A DNA stretch of 64,000 bases from RGIG7213 sp045652135. GTDB lineage: Bacteria; Bacillota; Clostridia; Oscillospirales; CAG-272. Under the pieces are notes generated by a model. The model was given only the letters and a program-made list of their open reading frames with translations, was not told where the DNA came from and ran no database searches. The position numbers and the translations under genes were made by a program. Shown piece by piece: positions 48,420-56,299 of this stretch (its first letter is position 1; each line of letters starts with the position of its first letter). The DNA lies in NCBI GenBank assembly GCA_045652135.1, contig JAZRTS010000155.1, forward strand, positions 1-64,000. Reading direction: 5' to 3'.

Positions 48420-50909
48420 TTATTTACAGTCATACCAACTGTCCGCGCTCTTTATTTCCACAGTAAGACGCACGGGCAGGGAAATGACGTTTTCCATTTC
48501 GTGTTTTAAAAGCTTCATGACTTCGTCGGCGCACTCCCGATCGGATTCTATTATCAGTTCGTCGTGTACCTGAAGTATCAGATGAGCGTCATATCCGCTT
48601 TTCTCAAGAGCTTTTTGTGTGTTTACCATTGCAAGCTTTATTATATCAGCCGCCGTTCCCTGTATCGGACTGTTCATTGCCACGCGTTCACCGAAAGCGA
48701 TCAGCGGCTTTTTTGATGACGTAAGTTCCGGGATATATCTTCTTCTTCCGAACAGCGTTTGAACATATCCAAGCTCGTGCGCTGTACGTTTTATATCGCT
48801 GAGATACGATGCAACGCCGGGATAATTTGCAAGATATCCTTCAATATATTTCTTTGCCGCCGCTTTCGTAACGCCGATGTCCTGCGAAAGCGTAAAGTCG
48901 CCGATGCCGTAAACTATTCCGAAATTCACAGCCTTTGCGCGGCGTCGGAGTTCGGGAGTAACTTCGTCAATATCAACTCCGAAAACACCGGATGCCGTGG
49001 CTGTGTGAATATCAATATCCGAAGCAAATGCTTCTATCATCTTTTCATCCTCCGCTATTGCGGCAAGAATACGAAGCTCTATCTGCGAATAATCGGCATC
49101 TATCAATACTCGGTCCGGTGCTTTGGCAACAAAGAAACGGCGCATCTCGCGTCCGCGTTCCGTTCTTACGGGAATATTCTGAAGATTCGGTTCGGTAGAT
49201 GAAAGACGTCCGGTTGCGGTAACTGTCTGGTTAAAGCTCGTGTGTATGATACCGTTTTCGTCAGTCACCTTCAAAAGTCCGTCGGCGTAAGTACCTTTGA
49301 GCTTTGATACGGTTCTGTATTCAAGTATCTCATCTATTATCGGGTGATACGGCCTTAGCTTTTCAAGTACGTCAACGTTCGTGCTGTATCCCGTTTTCGT
49401 TTTCTTCTGAGCAGGGAGCATAAGTTCTTCGAAAAGCACCGTTCCAAGCTGCTTTGGTGAATTTATATTGAATTCGCGTCCTGCGAGTGCGTATATCCTC
49501 GTCACCAATGCATCAAGCTCATCTGATAGCTGTTCTCCGAATTTTTCAAGTCCTTTCTTGTCGACCTTGAAACCGCAGGCTTCCATTTTTGCAAGAACGT
49601 GCGAAAGAGGTAACTCAATTTCATAGTAAAGCTTTGATACGTTCTGCTCTGCAAGAAGCTTATCAAGTACACTGTAAAGTTCATACAAGATGCAAACGCG
49701 CTCAGCGTCGGAATTTCCGACGGCTTTGCCGAGATAAGAAAGAGCCAAAGAGGGAGCTGAGTAGTTGCCCTCGCTTGAATTCAAAACGTATCCCGCAAGA
49801 AACGTATCAAATTTTACGTTTATTTTGTCACAAAGCGAATAAAAACGCTTGCTGTCGTCGCAAATAAAGCTATTGTTTCGGTAAAACGGTGAATCGGGCG
49901 AAAATTCTGAAATATATGCATCCTTACCGTTATAAAGCAAGACAAAGCCGTCATCGGTAAGAGTTATTGCAAAGTCACACCCTGATATTTTTTCAAGTGC
50001 ATCTGCCGATATCTTTGAAAATTCGGGTGTTTCCGTTTCTATCTTAGGGGCATCAAGTCCGAATTTTTTTATGAATGCGCCGAATTCAAGCTCCGTAAAC
50101 AGATCGTAAAGCACGGCGTTGTCATATCCCTCGCGGAATAATGGCGAAAGGGAAGTGATGCACGGAACCTCTTTGAATATCTTTGCAAGTTCGTAAGACA
50201 TATATGCCGAATCTTTTCCGTTTATCAGCTTCTCTTTTACGGATTTTGTAAGACCGTCAAAGTCAGATGCATATAATCCGTCAAGACTGCGGAAATCGGA
50301 AATGAGCTTCATTGCTGTCTTTTCTCCGATACCCGGTACACCCGGAATGTTGTCGGAGCTGTCACCCATAAGCGCCTTAAGATCAACAAGCTTGTCGGGT
50401 TCGGCGTTGTATTCCTTTAAAAATCGCGCCTTGTCATAGACCTCAATGCCGCTGTTCTTTACCAAGAGTACCTTTACACGGTCACTTATAAGCTGCAGAG
50501 CATCTCTGTCACCTGTTAGAATGTATCCCTCGGTGTCATCGCTTTCGTCACACAGACGGGCGATAGTGCCTAAAATATCGTCAGCCTCGTATCCCGCACA
50601 CTCAAGCGTGTGGACACCCATTGCGTTGAGAACGCGTTTTGCGTATGGAAGCTGCATTGCAAGCTCATCGGGCATACCCTTTCTCGTTGCCTTGTAGCCG
50701 TCGTATTTCAAATGACGGAAGGTCGGCGCTTTCAGATCGAAGGCGGCGGCGCAAAAATCGGGTTTTACGGATTCTATATTGGAGTTGACGGTGTTTACAA
50801 GACCGTAGACCGCATTTGTGAAAAGACCGCTTTTTGTTGTAAGCGGACGTATGCCGTAATATGCCCTGTTGATTATACTGTTGCCGTCTATAGCAAGAAG
50901 CTTTTTCAT
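48420..50909 (-). CDS. polA: DNA polymerase I with degenerate proofreading domain
   Basis: 829 residues. The 5' nuclease domain (1-290) has LLAIDGNSIINRAYYGI, the metal-binding YEADDILGT and GDRDALQL, and the helix-hairpin region NIPGVPGIGEKTA. The middle region (about 300-450) lacks the DxE and other acidic residues of active 3'-5' exonucleases, as in Bacillus-type Pol I. The polymerase domain shows motif A DADYSQIELRILAA, motif B RRRAKAVNFGIVYG and motif C LQVHDELIIE. The enzyme fills gaps and removes RNA primers without proofreading. The predicted start has a CACACG leader with only a weak site. Confidence 0.95.
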   Translation of the reverse strand: MKKLLAIDGNSIINRAYYGIRPLTTKSGLFTNAVYGLVNTVNSNIESVKPDFCAAAFDLKAPTFRHLKYDGYKATRKGMPDELAMQLPYAKRVLNAMGVHTLECAGYEADDILGTIARLCDESDDTEGYILTGDRDALQLISDRVKVLLVKNSGIEVYDKARFLKEYNAEPDKLVDLKALMGDSSDNIPGVPGIGEKTAMKLISDFRSLDGLYASDFDGLTKSVKEKLINGKDSAYMSYELAKIFKEVPCITSLSPLFREGYDNAVLYDLFTELEFGAFIKKFGLDAPKIETETPEFSKISADALEKISGCDFAITLTDDGFVLLYNGKDAYISEFSPDSPFYRNNSFICDDSKRFYSLCDKINVKFDTFLAGYVLNSSEGNYSAPSLALSYLGKAVGNSDAERVCILYELYSVLDKLLAEQNVSKLYYEIELPLSHVLAKMEACGFKVDKKGLEKFGEQLSDELDALVTRIYALAGREFNINSPKQLGTVLFEELMLPAQKKTKTGYSTNVDVLEKLRPYHPIIDEILEYRTVSKLKGTYADGLLKVTDENGIIHTSFNQTVTATGRLSSTEPNLQNIPVRTERGREMRRFFVAKAPDRVLIDADYSQIELRILAAIAEDEKMIEAFASDIDIHTATASGVFGVDIDEVTPELRRRAKAVNFGIVYGIGDFTLSQDIGVTKAAAKKYIEGYLANYPGVASYLSDIKRTAHELGYVQTLFGRRRYIPELTSSKKPLIAFGERVAMNSPIQGTAADIIKLAMVNTQKALEKSGYDAHLILQVHDELIIESDRECADEVMKLLKHEMENVISLPVRLTVEIKSADSWYDCK

Positions 50910-51015
50910 TTCGTGTGCCTTTCAATTTTTATTAATCAGCATTATATCATATCGTTCTGTTCATTTCAAGTATAAAAATATTATTTTCCTTTTATACAGA
51001 TAAATTTTAACTTTT

Positions 51016-51780
51016 TCATTTCATGAACAGCAGCGACAGGGCGATGGTGAGAAATCCGAGGCTTAAAAAAACAAGGCTTTTTTTCTCACCGCAGTATTTA
51101 TAGGCAAGCGGTAAAAGCTCCTCAAAGCAAAGAAATACCATAATTCCCGCCGTGGCGGCAAATACTGCGCCGTTAACGCTGTCACTCATTATCGGACGAA
51201 GCAAAAACCAGCCGATAACGGCTCCCAAAGGCTCAGCAACAGCTGTCAGGGATGCCATGAAAAAGCCCTTTTTCTTGCTGTTTGTTGCGTACATAGTGGG
51301 TAAAGCGACGGCAACTCCCTCGGGTATGTTATGTATTGCTATTGCAAAAAATGTGGGAAGCGCAGTTTCCGCACCGCCCAAAACTGCCATAAACGTCACG
51401 AGCCCTTCGGGAAAGTTATGCACTGCCGTGGCGACAGCCGTATAAATTCCCGCTTTTTTCATAAGAGAAGAATCGGTGTTTTCTTCAGGGAGAATCGCTC
51501 CGAGCAAAAACATAAAGGCGATCCCTGCAAAAAAGCCGAGGTTTGCGCGAAGAAAACCGCCAAATGTGTCACCGCCGAGAAGACCTTGCGCTTTTGAAAG
51601 TATCTCGGTGAATGAAATGTAAAGCATGGCGCCTGCTGAAAAAGCAAGGCTTGAGCCTAAAAAAACATCTATATTTTTGCTTTTATCGGTGAAAAATATG
51701 ATACAACCGCCAAGACACGCTGACATGCCTGCGATAAAAGTCAAAAAAAATGCAATAGTTACGTTATCTATGATATCCAC
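51016..51780 (-). CDS. zupT: ZIP-family divalent metal transporter
   Basis: 254 residues with eight predicted membrane spans. Helix IV has TAVHNFPEGLVTFMA and helix V has IAIHNIPEGVAVALP, the two His-Asn-x-Pro-Glu-Gly metal-binding motifs of the ZIP family (ZupT/GufA branch). It imports zinc and perhaps iron, manganese or cobalt. The minus-strand start has CCGGAGG-like GGAGGTGG 6 nt upstream. It is separated by 106 nt from polA and divergent from the dcw cluster. Confidence 0.9.
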   Translation of the reverse strand: MDIIDNVTIAFFLTFIAGMSACLGGCIIFFTDKSKNIDVFLGSSLAFSAGAMLYISFTEILSKAQGLLGGDTFGGFLRANLGFFAGIAFMFLLGAILPEENTDSSLMKKAGIYTAVATAVHNFPEGLVTFMAVLGGAETALPTFFAIAIHNIPEGVAVALPTMYATNSKKKGFFMASLTAVAEPLGAVIGWFLLRPIMSDSVNGAVFAATAGIMVFLCFEELLPLAYKYCGEKKSLVFLSLGFLTIALSLLFMK

Positions 51781-51896
51781 CTCCGTTTGTTATTATATTC
51801 GTTCTCATACCTCGACGTTACAGCCGTTTTTTCGACCAAAATTGTATAATTTACAAAAAGTTAAAAAAATTCTTTGCCATAAACGCACAAAAGCTA

Positions 51897-51925
51897 TTGC
51901 ATTTTTTGAATGCATAATATATAAT
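51897..51925 (+). promoter_or_regulatory. promoter of the dcw cluster
   Basis: TTGCAT (51897-51902), 17-nt spacer, TATAAT (51920-51925). Predicted transcription starts near 51932, inside the first of three 10-bp-spaced repeats. Confidence 0.65.
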
Positions 51926-51930
51926 GGCGG

Positions 51931-51957
51931 TGTTACCGAGTGTCACTGGATGTTACC
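51931..51957 (+). promoter_or_regulatory. probable MraZ operator: three TGTYA boxes at 10-bp spacing
   Basis: TGTTACC (51931), TGTCACT (51941) and TGTTACC (51951) begin exactly 10 bp apart. MraZ of Escherichia coli binds three 5-bp boxes (TGGGN) with 5-bp spacers before its own gene. The arrangement here is the same with a different box. Autorepression is inferred. Confidence 0.6.
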
Positions 51958-51968
51958 AAAGTACATAA

Positions 51969-51999
51969 ATGTGGATAACTATGTGGAAAATGTGGATAA
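51969..51999 (+). promoter_or_regulatory. ATGTGG repeats containing two DnaA-box sequences
   Basis: ATGTGG occurs at 51969, 51981 and 51990. The first and third extend to TGTGGATAA, the reverse complement of the consensus DnaA box TTATCCACA (51970-51978 and 51991-51999). They lie in the mraZ leader, 40 nt before its start. Confidence 0.55.
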
Positions 52000-52036
52000 C
52001 TCGGATCGAAAACGTCAGAAATGGAGGCAGAACACA

Positions 52037-52459
52037 GTGTTTGTTGGTGAATTTGAACATACAGTGGATGCAAAAGGCAGAGTATTCGTTCCCGTCAAGT
52101 TCCGTGACGAGCTTGGTTCTGCTATTTATATTTCGTGCAGTTTCAGCGGTTGCGTTACACTTTTTACGGAAAAATCGTGGAATGAGCTGTCTGAAAAGAT
52201 ATTAAGCGCACTGCCTGCGATAAACGGAGAGGCGGCAAAGCGTTCGATATTCAGAAGAACTCAGACTGCCGAAATAGATTCGGGCGGCAGAGTATTGCTT
52301 ACATCTAAAATGCGTGAGCACGCAGGCATCGGCAAAAACGCAGTCATCGTCGGAATGGGCGACAGAATAGAAATATGGTCTGCAGAAAGATACGATCAGA
52401 TCGTTGAAACGGAAAATATCGACGATATCAAAACGCTGTTTGCAAATTACGGTCTGTAA
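52037..52459 (+). CDS. mraZ: MraZ transcriptional regulator
   Basis: 140 residues from the GTG at 52037, with GGAGG 9 nt upstream. The frame is open far upstream, but MFVGEFEHTVDAKGRVFVPVKFRDEL is the standard MraZ start (two parts: FVGEFEHTVDAKGR and VFVPVKFRDEL). Two AbrB-like halves with DAKGRVFVP and DSGGRVLLT motifs are present. It forms a ring that binds repeats before the dcw operon and represses it. First gene of the cluster; rsmH follows after 11 nt. Confidence 0.95.
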   Translation: MFVGEFEHTVDAKGRVFVPVKFRDELGSAIYISCSFSGCVTLFTEKSWNELSEKILSALPAINGEAAKRSIFRRTQTAEIDSGGRVLLTSKMREHAGIGKNAVIVGMGDRIEIWSAERYDQIVETENIDDIKTLFANYGL

Positions 52460-52470
52460 GGAGAATTGTT

Positions 52471-53427
52471 ATGGGCAAAAATACGTGTGCTGCGGACTTT
52501 TCTCATTATTCCGTAATGCTTTATGAGTGCATAGACGGTTTGAATATCAAAAAAAACGGTGTTTACTGTGATCTTACCCTTGGCGGTGGTGGCCACAGCG
52601 AGCAGATAGCCGAAAGACTTGATGATGACGGCACGCTCGTTTGTGTTGATACGGATATAACGGCGATAAAAGCAGCAAGCGCAAGGCTTGCAAAACATAG
52701 CGGTAAAATAACGTTTGTAAATAATAACTTTAAGAATATCGGGGACGTTTTGGACGAACTCGGAATAGAGAAAATTGACGGGGCGCTTATCGATCTGGGA
52801 GTGTCCTCTTTCCAGCTTGACTGCGCAGAGAGAGGCTTTTCATATATGAACGATGCGCCTCTTGATATGCGTATGAACACATCGGATCCGCTCAGCGCAT
52901 ACGATGTTGTGAATACGTACAGCGAAGATGAGATAAAAAGAATAATATATACGTACGGGGAAGAAAACTTCGCGCCGCAGATAGCAAGTAAAATCGTTGC
53001 GTACAGAGCCGAAAAACCTATAGAAACAACGCTTGAACTTGTGGATATCATAAAATCGGCTATGCCTGCAAAGGCAAAGATAGGCGGTCATCACCCTGCG
53101 AAAAGAACGTTCCAGGCAATAAGGATTGCCGTTAACAGCGAGCTTGATATAATCGAGCCTACGTTGAAGACTCTTATTTCGCGCCTTAACAAAGGCGGAA
53201 GACTTTGTGTTATCACGTTCCATTCGCTTGAAGACAGAATTGTAAAGCAGACGTTTGCAAAGGCTTCATCGGGATGCACGTGCCCACCCGAATTTCCGGT
53301 GTGCGTGTGCGGAAAAACACCGCTTATAAAAGCGGTAACAAAGAAGCCGATACTTCCATCGGTAAATGAGCTTGAGGAAAACCCCCGTTCAAGAAGCGCA
53401 AAGCTTCGTATTGCAGAAAAACTGTGA
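52471..53427 (+). CDS. rsmH: 16S rRNA (cytosine1402-N4)-methyltransferase
   Basis: 318 residues with the SAM-binding LTLGGGGHSEQIAERL, then DGTLVCVDTDITAI, GALIDLGVSSFQLD, AERGFSYMNDAPLDMRM, RAEKPIETTLELVDII, HPAKRTFQAIRIAVN and CVITFHSLEDRIVKQTF. It methylates C1402 in the decoding centre. AAGGAG lies 7 nt before the ATG. Standard second gene of the cluster. Confidence 0.96.
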   Translation: MGKNTCAADFSHYSVMLYECIDGLNIKKNGVYCDLTLGGGGHSEQIAERLDDDGTLVCVDTDITAIKAASARLAKHSGKITFVNNNFKNIGDVLDELGIEKIDGALIDLGVSSFQLDCAERGFSYMNDAPLDMRMNTSDPLSAYDVVNTYSEDEIKRIIYTYGEENFAPQIASKIVAYRAEKPIETTLELVDIIKSAMPAKAKIGGHHPAKRTFQAIRIAVNSELDIIEPTLKTLISRLNKGGRLCVITFHSLEDRIVKQTFAKASSGCTCPPEFPVCVCGKTPLIKAVTKKPILPSVNELEENPRSRSAKLRIAEKL

Positions 53428-53436
53428 GGAGAAAAA

Positions 53437-53961
53437 ATGACAGCGGAAAAACATGCACTTGTAAATAAAATTGCGGATGTGCCGTCTGTTCAAAGCGGTA
53501 TATCCCTTGCCCCGGAAAATTTAAAAGGACTTAAAATAAAAGAAAAAACATTTACAAAAACGGTCAGATCGAAAACGCCGATGCCGGTCGGTACTATGTT
53601 TACAGCGGTCATCTGCGCACTTTTGCTCATGTTCATCGTTTTCGTCGGCGTGCAGGTGAGCGATTATTCTTCGCAGGTGTCCGAGCTCAGCCGCGAGCTT
53701 AAAGGACTTATCGAAGAGGAAGAAAAGCTGAATTTTGAACTGGCTGAGAAAAATGACCTCAACTATATAGAACAGCAGGCGCAGGCAATGGGAATGGTAA
53801 AGGAAGATAAGCTTCCGAAAAAATATGTTGCCATAGCAGGTGAGGATGCATCCGAGGTGCTTATTGCCGAAAAAGAAGAGGATGCAGGTTATTCTCTGTC
53901 GGGAATTTTATCTGCCCTTGGTGAAAGTTTCGGAGAAATTCTGGAATACATAAAGGACTAA
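53437..53961 (+). CDS. ftsL: FtsL-type division protein
   Basis: 174 residues: cytoplasmic N-terminus (1-52), one membrane span (about 53-75), then a coiled-coil VSELSRELKGLIEEEEKLNFEL with YIEQQAQAMGMVKEDKLPKK, the FtsL/DivIC pattern ending in a hydrophobic-heptad break. A 45-residue acidic tail (from AGEDASEVL) is longer than usual. It partners FtsQ/DivIB and the penicillin-binding protein at the septum. Ribosome site GAGGAG, 5 nt upstream. Confidence 0.85.
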   Translation: MTAEKHALVNKIADVPSVQSGISLAPENLKGLKIKEKTFTKTVRSKTPMPVGTMFTAVICALLLMFIVFVGVQVSDYSSQVSELSRELKGLIEEEEKLNFELAEKNDLNYIEQQAQAMGMVKEDKLPKKYVAIAGEDASEVLIAEKEEDAGYSLSGILSALGESFGEILEYIKD

Positions 53962-54009
53962 AGGAATATATTTATACGGTATAACAGATATTCGAAAGGG
54001 TGCTTTTAC

Positions 54010-56262
54010 ATAAATAACAATATCAAGCCGAAAAGGGTAAGCTGGCAGGACAGAACGCTTATATTTATCCTTGTTGCGGCATTAATAGTAATAAGCGGCA
54101 GGCTTTTTTATCTGCAGATATGGAGCTATAGCGATTATCAGAAGAAAGCTGCCGAAAATATAACACGCGAAACATCCGTGTCAGCTTCAAGAGGCCGAAT
54201 TTATGACAGAAACGGCATTATTCTTGCCGATAACAACACGGTTGAACGCGTGTTTATTTCGCCTGCGGACATTGACGGAAATGCTGAAAGAAGACTGATT
54301 GCAGAAAATCTTTCACGTATACTTGACGTTGATTACGATATGGTATATGAAAAGGGCGGTCTTGTAAAGCGTAAGGACGAAACGATAAAAAAAGGTGTCG
54401 GAAAAGAAGAAGCGGATATGGTCCGCGCTTTTATTGCCGAGTATAAGCTCGACTGCGTGCATCTTGTAACAGGGACTGAACGGTATTATCCTTACGGAAA
54501 TCTGCTCTCGCACGTATTAGGCTTTACAGGCACCGACGGACAGGGACTTTACGGAGTTGAATATCAGTACGACAAATATCTGACGGGAACAGCAGGCAAA
54601 ATAGTAACTGCTAAAAACGGACTCGGTCTTGATATGCCGTATAAATATGAAAGCTATGTTAAGGCTGTTGATGGCTGTGACCTTGTGCTTACTATCGATT
54701 ACAATGTGCAGTGCATACTTGAAAAATATCTCGAAGAAGCGCTTGAAGCCTCCGACGCGCAAAACCGCGTAACGGGAATTATTATGGATCCCGATACGGG
54801 TGACATACTCGCGATGGCAACAAAGCCTGACTTTAATTGCAATGAACCTAACGTACTCGACGCCGCTTCACAGCTAAAGCTTGATAAGAGCGGTTACGAG
54901 GTCGGAAGCGAGGATTACAATATCCTTAAAAGACAGCTTCTCGGCGTGATGTGGTCAAACAAAGCAATAAACGACCTTTACGAACCTGGCTCTACGTTTA
55001 AAATAGCGACCTGCAGTATGGCGCTTGAAGAAGATGTCGTAACGCAAAATACACCGTTTTATTGTCCCGGCTATCATATGGTAGAGGGGTACGGTAAGAT
55101 CAAGTGTCACAAGGTCTATGGACATGGCGATTTGAATTTTGCAGCGGGACTTCAGAAATCGTGCAATCCCACGATGATGATAACTGCCGAAAAGCTCGGA
55201 GAGGAAACGTTTTACGATTATTTCGAATCGTTCGGATACAAAGAGCTGACGGGTATCGACTTGCCAGGTGAAGCTATGACGTACTGCCACAGCTTCAAAA
55301 ATTTTCACCAGACTGAGCTTGCGGTATACTCCTTCGGTCAGACATTTAAAGTAACCGCAATAAGACAGATAACGTCCGTTTCAAGTGTTGCGAACGGCGG
55401 AAATATAGTGGAACCGCGCGTTGTAAAGCAGATACTTGATGCAGACGGAAATATAGTTTCCGATTTCAGAACGACTGTTAAACGTCAGGTTGTTTCATCG
55501 GGAACGAGTGAACAGATATGCGACATTCTTGAAAAAGGTGTTACGGGCGGAATAGGAGCGGCAAACGCATACGTTGCGGGATATAAAGTCGGTGCTAAAA
55601 CGGGAACGTCTGAAAAAAGAGATAAACCCGACGAACACGGTACGTTTACCCTGCGCGTAGGTTCGTGCTTTTCAGTAGCGCCTGCGGACGATCCGGAGGT
55701 AACGCTCATAGTTGTTGTTGATGAACCGAATACTGATATAAGCCGTACGGAAGGCTCTATAGTTGCTGCTCCGTATAACAGTAAGATACTTGCCGAGGTG
55801 CTTCCGTACCTTGGTGTTGAACCCGAATATTCAGGCGCGGACGCCGATAACAAGCAGACGGTCGTCAGCAGTTACGTCGGTGCGGACGTTAACACGGCAA
55901 AGAGTAAGCTTGAATCACTCGGTTATGAAGTCGTTGTAAAAGGCGACGGAAAGACAGTTGTTTCTCAAATGCCGAAAGCAGGCGACACACTTGTTATAAA
56001 AAGCGGAAAGATGATACTTTATACGTCGTCATCAGAACAGGAAAAAACGGTAAAAGTTCCCGACGTTATAGGAAAGTCGCCGCTTGAAGCGAATAAGCTC
56101 GTCATTGATTCGGGACTTAATATAAGCGTCGGCGGTGCAGTTGCAACGAAAACGTCGTATGCAGTGAAGCAATATCCCGAAGCGGGAAGCATTGTTCCCG
56201 AAGGAACTGTCGTGACCATAGAATTTATGTATATGGATGAGATAATCGGAAACACCGACTGA
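54010..56262 (+). CDS. ftsI: class B penicillin-binding protein with two PASTA domains, probable AUA start
   Basis: About 750 residues. The first ATG/GTG/TTG in frame is the GTG at 54178, but that would remove the membrane anchor: the frame upstream encodes RVSWQDRTLIFILVAALIV and the family helix. GAAAGGG lies 9 nt before an in-frame ATA at 54010, the best start. After the anchor come the dimerisation domain (SRGRIYDRNG), the transpeptidase with EPGSTFKIA (active Ser), KSCNPT (SxN) and AKTGTS (KTG), and two C-terminal PASTA repeats (about 615-745). It cross-links septal wall. SpoVD and FtsI types are not distinguishable here; two PASTA repeats occur in PbpB/SpoVD relatives. Confidence 0.85.
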   Translation: MNNNIKPKRVSWQDRTLIFILVAALIVISGRLFYLQIWSYSDYQKKAAENITRETSVSASRGRIYDRNGIILADNNTVERVFISPADIDGNAERRLIAENLSRILDVDYDMVYEKGGLVKRKDETIKKGVGKEEADMVRAFIAEYKLDCVHLVTGTERYYPYGNLLSHVLGFTGTDGQGLYGVEYQYDKYLTGTAGKIVTAKNGLGLDMPYKYESYVKAVDGCDLVLTIDYNVQCILEKYLEEALEASDAQNRVTGIIMDPDTGDILAMATKPDFNCNEPNVLDAASQLKLDKSGYEVGSEDYNILKRQLLGVMWSNKAINDLYEPGSTFKIATCSMALEEDVVTQNTPFYCPGYHMVEGYGKIKCHKVYGHGDLNFAAGLQKSCNPTMMITAEKLGEETFYDYFESFGYKELTGIDLPGEAMTYCHSFKNFHQTELAVYSFGQTFKVTAIRQITSVSSVANGGNIVEPRVVKQILDADGNIVSDFRTTVKRQVVSSGTSEQICDILEKGVTGGIGAANAYVAGYKVGAKTGTSEKRDKPDEHGTFTLRVGSCFSVAPADDPEVTLIVVVDEPNTDISRTEGSIVAAPYNSKILAEVLPYLGVEPEYSGADADNKQTVVSSYVGADVNTAKSKLESLGYEVVVKGDGKTVVSQMPKAGDTLVIKSGKMILYTSSSEQEKTVKVPDVIGKSPLEANKLVIDSGLNISVGGAVATKTSYAVKQYPEAGSIVPEGTVVTIEFMYMDEIIGNTD

Positions 56263-56299
56263 AAATATGAGGAAGTTTAAAGATATTTACTGAAAACGG

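Noticed and set aside
51969..51999. Replication origin
   Set aside because: Two DnaA boxes alone, with no dnaA, dnaN or AT-rich unwinding element and located in the mraZ leader, do not make an origin.
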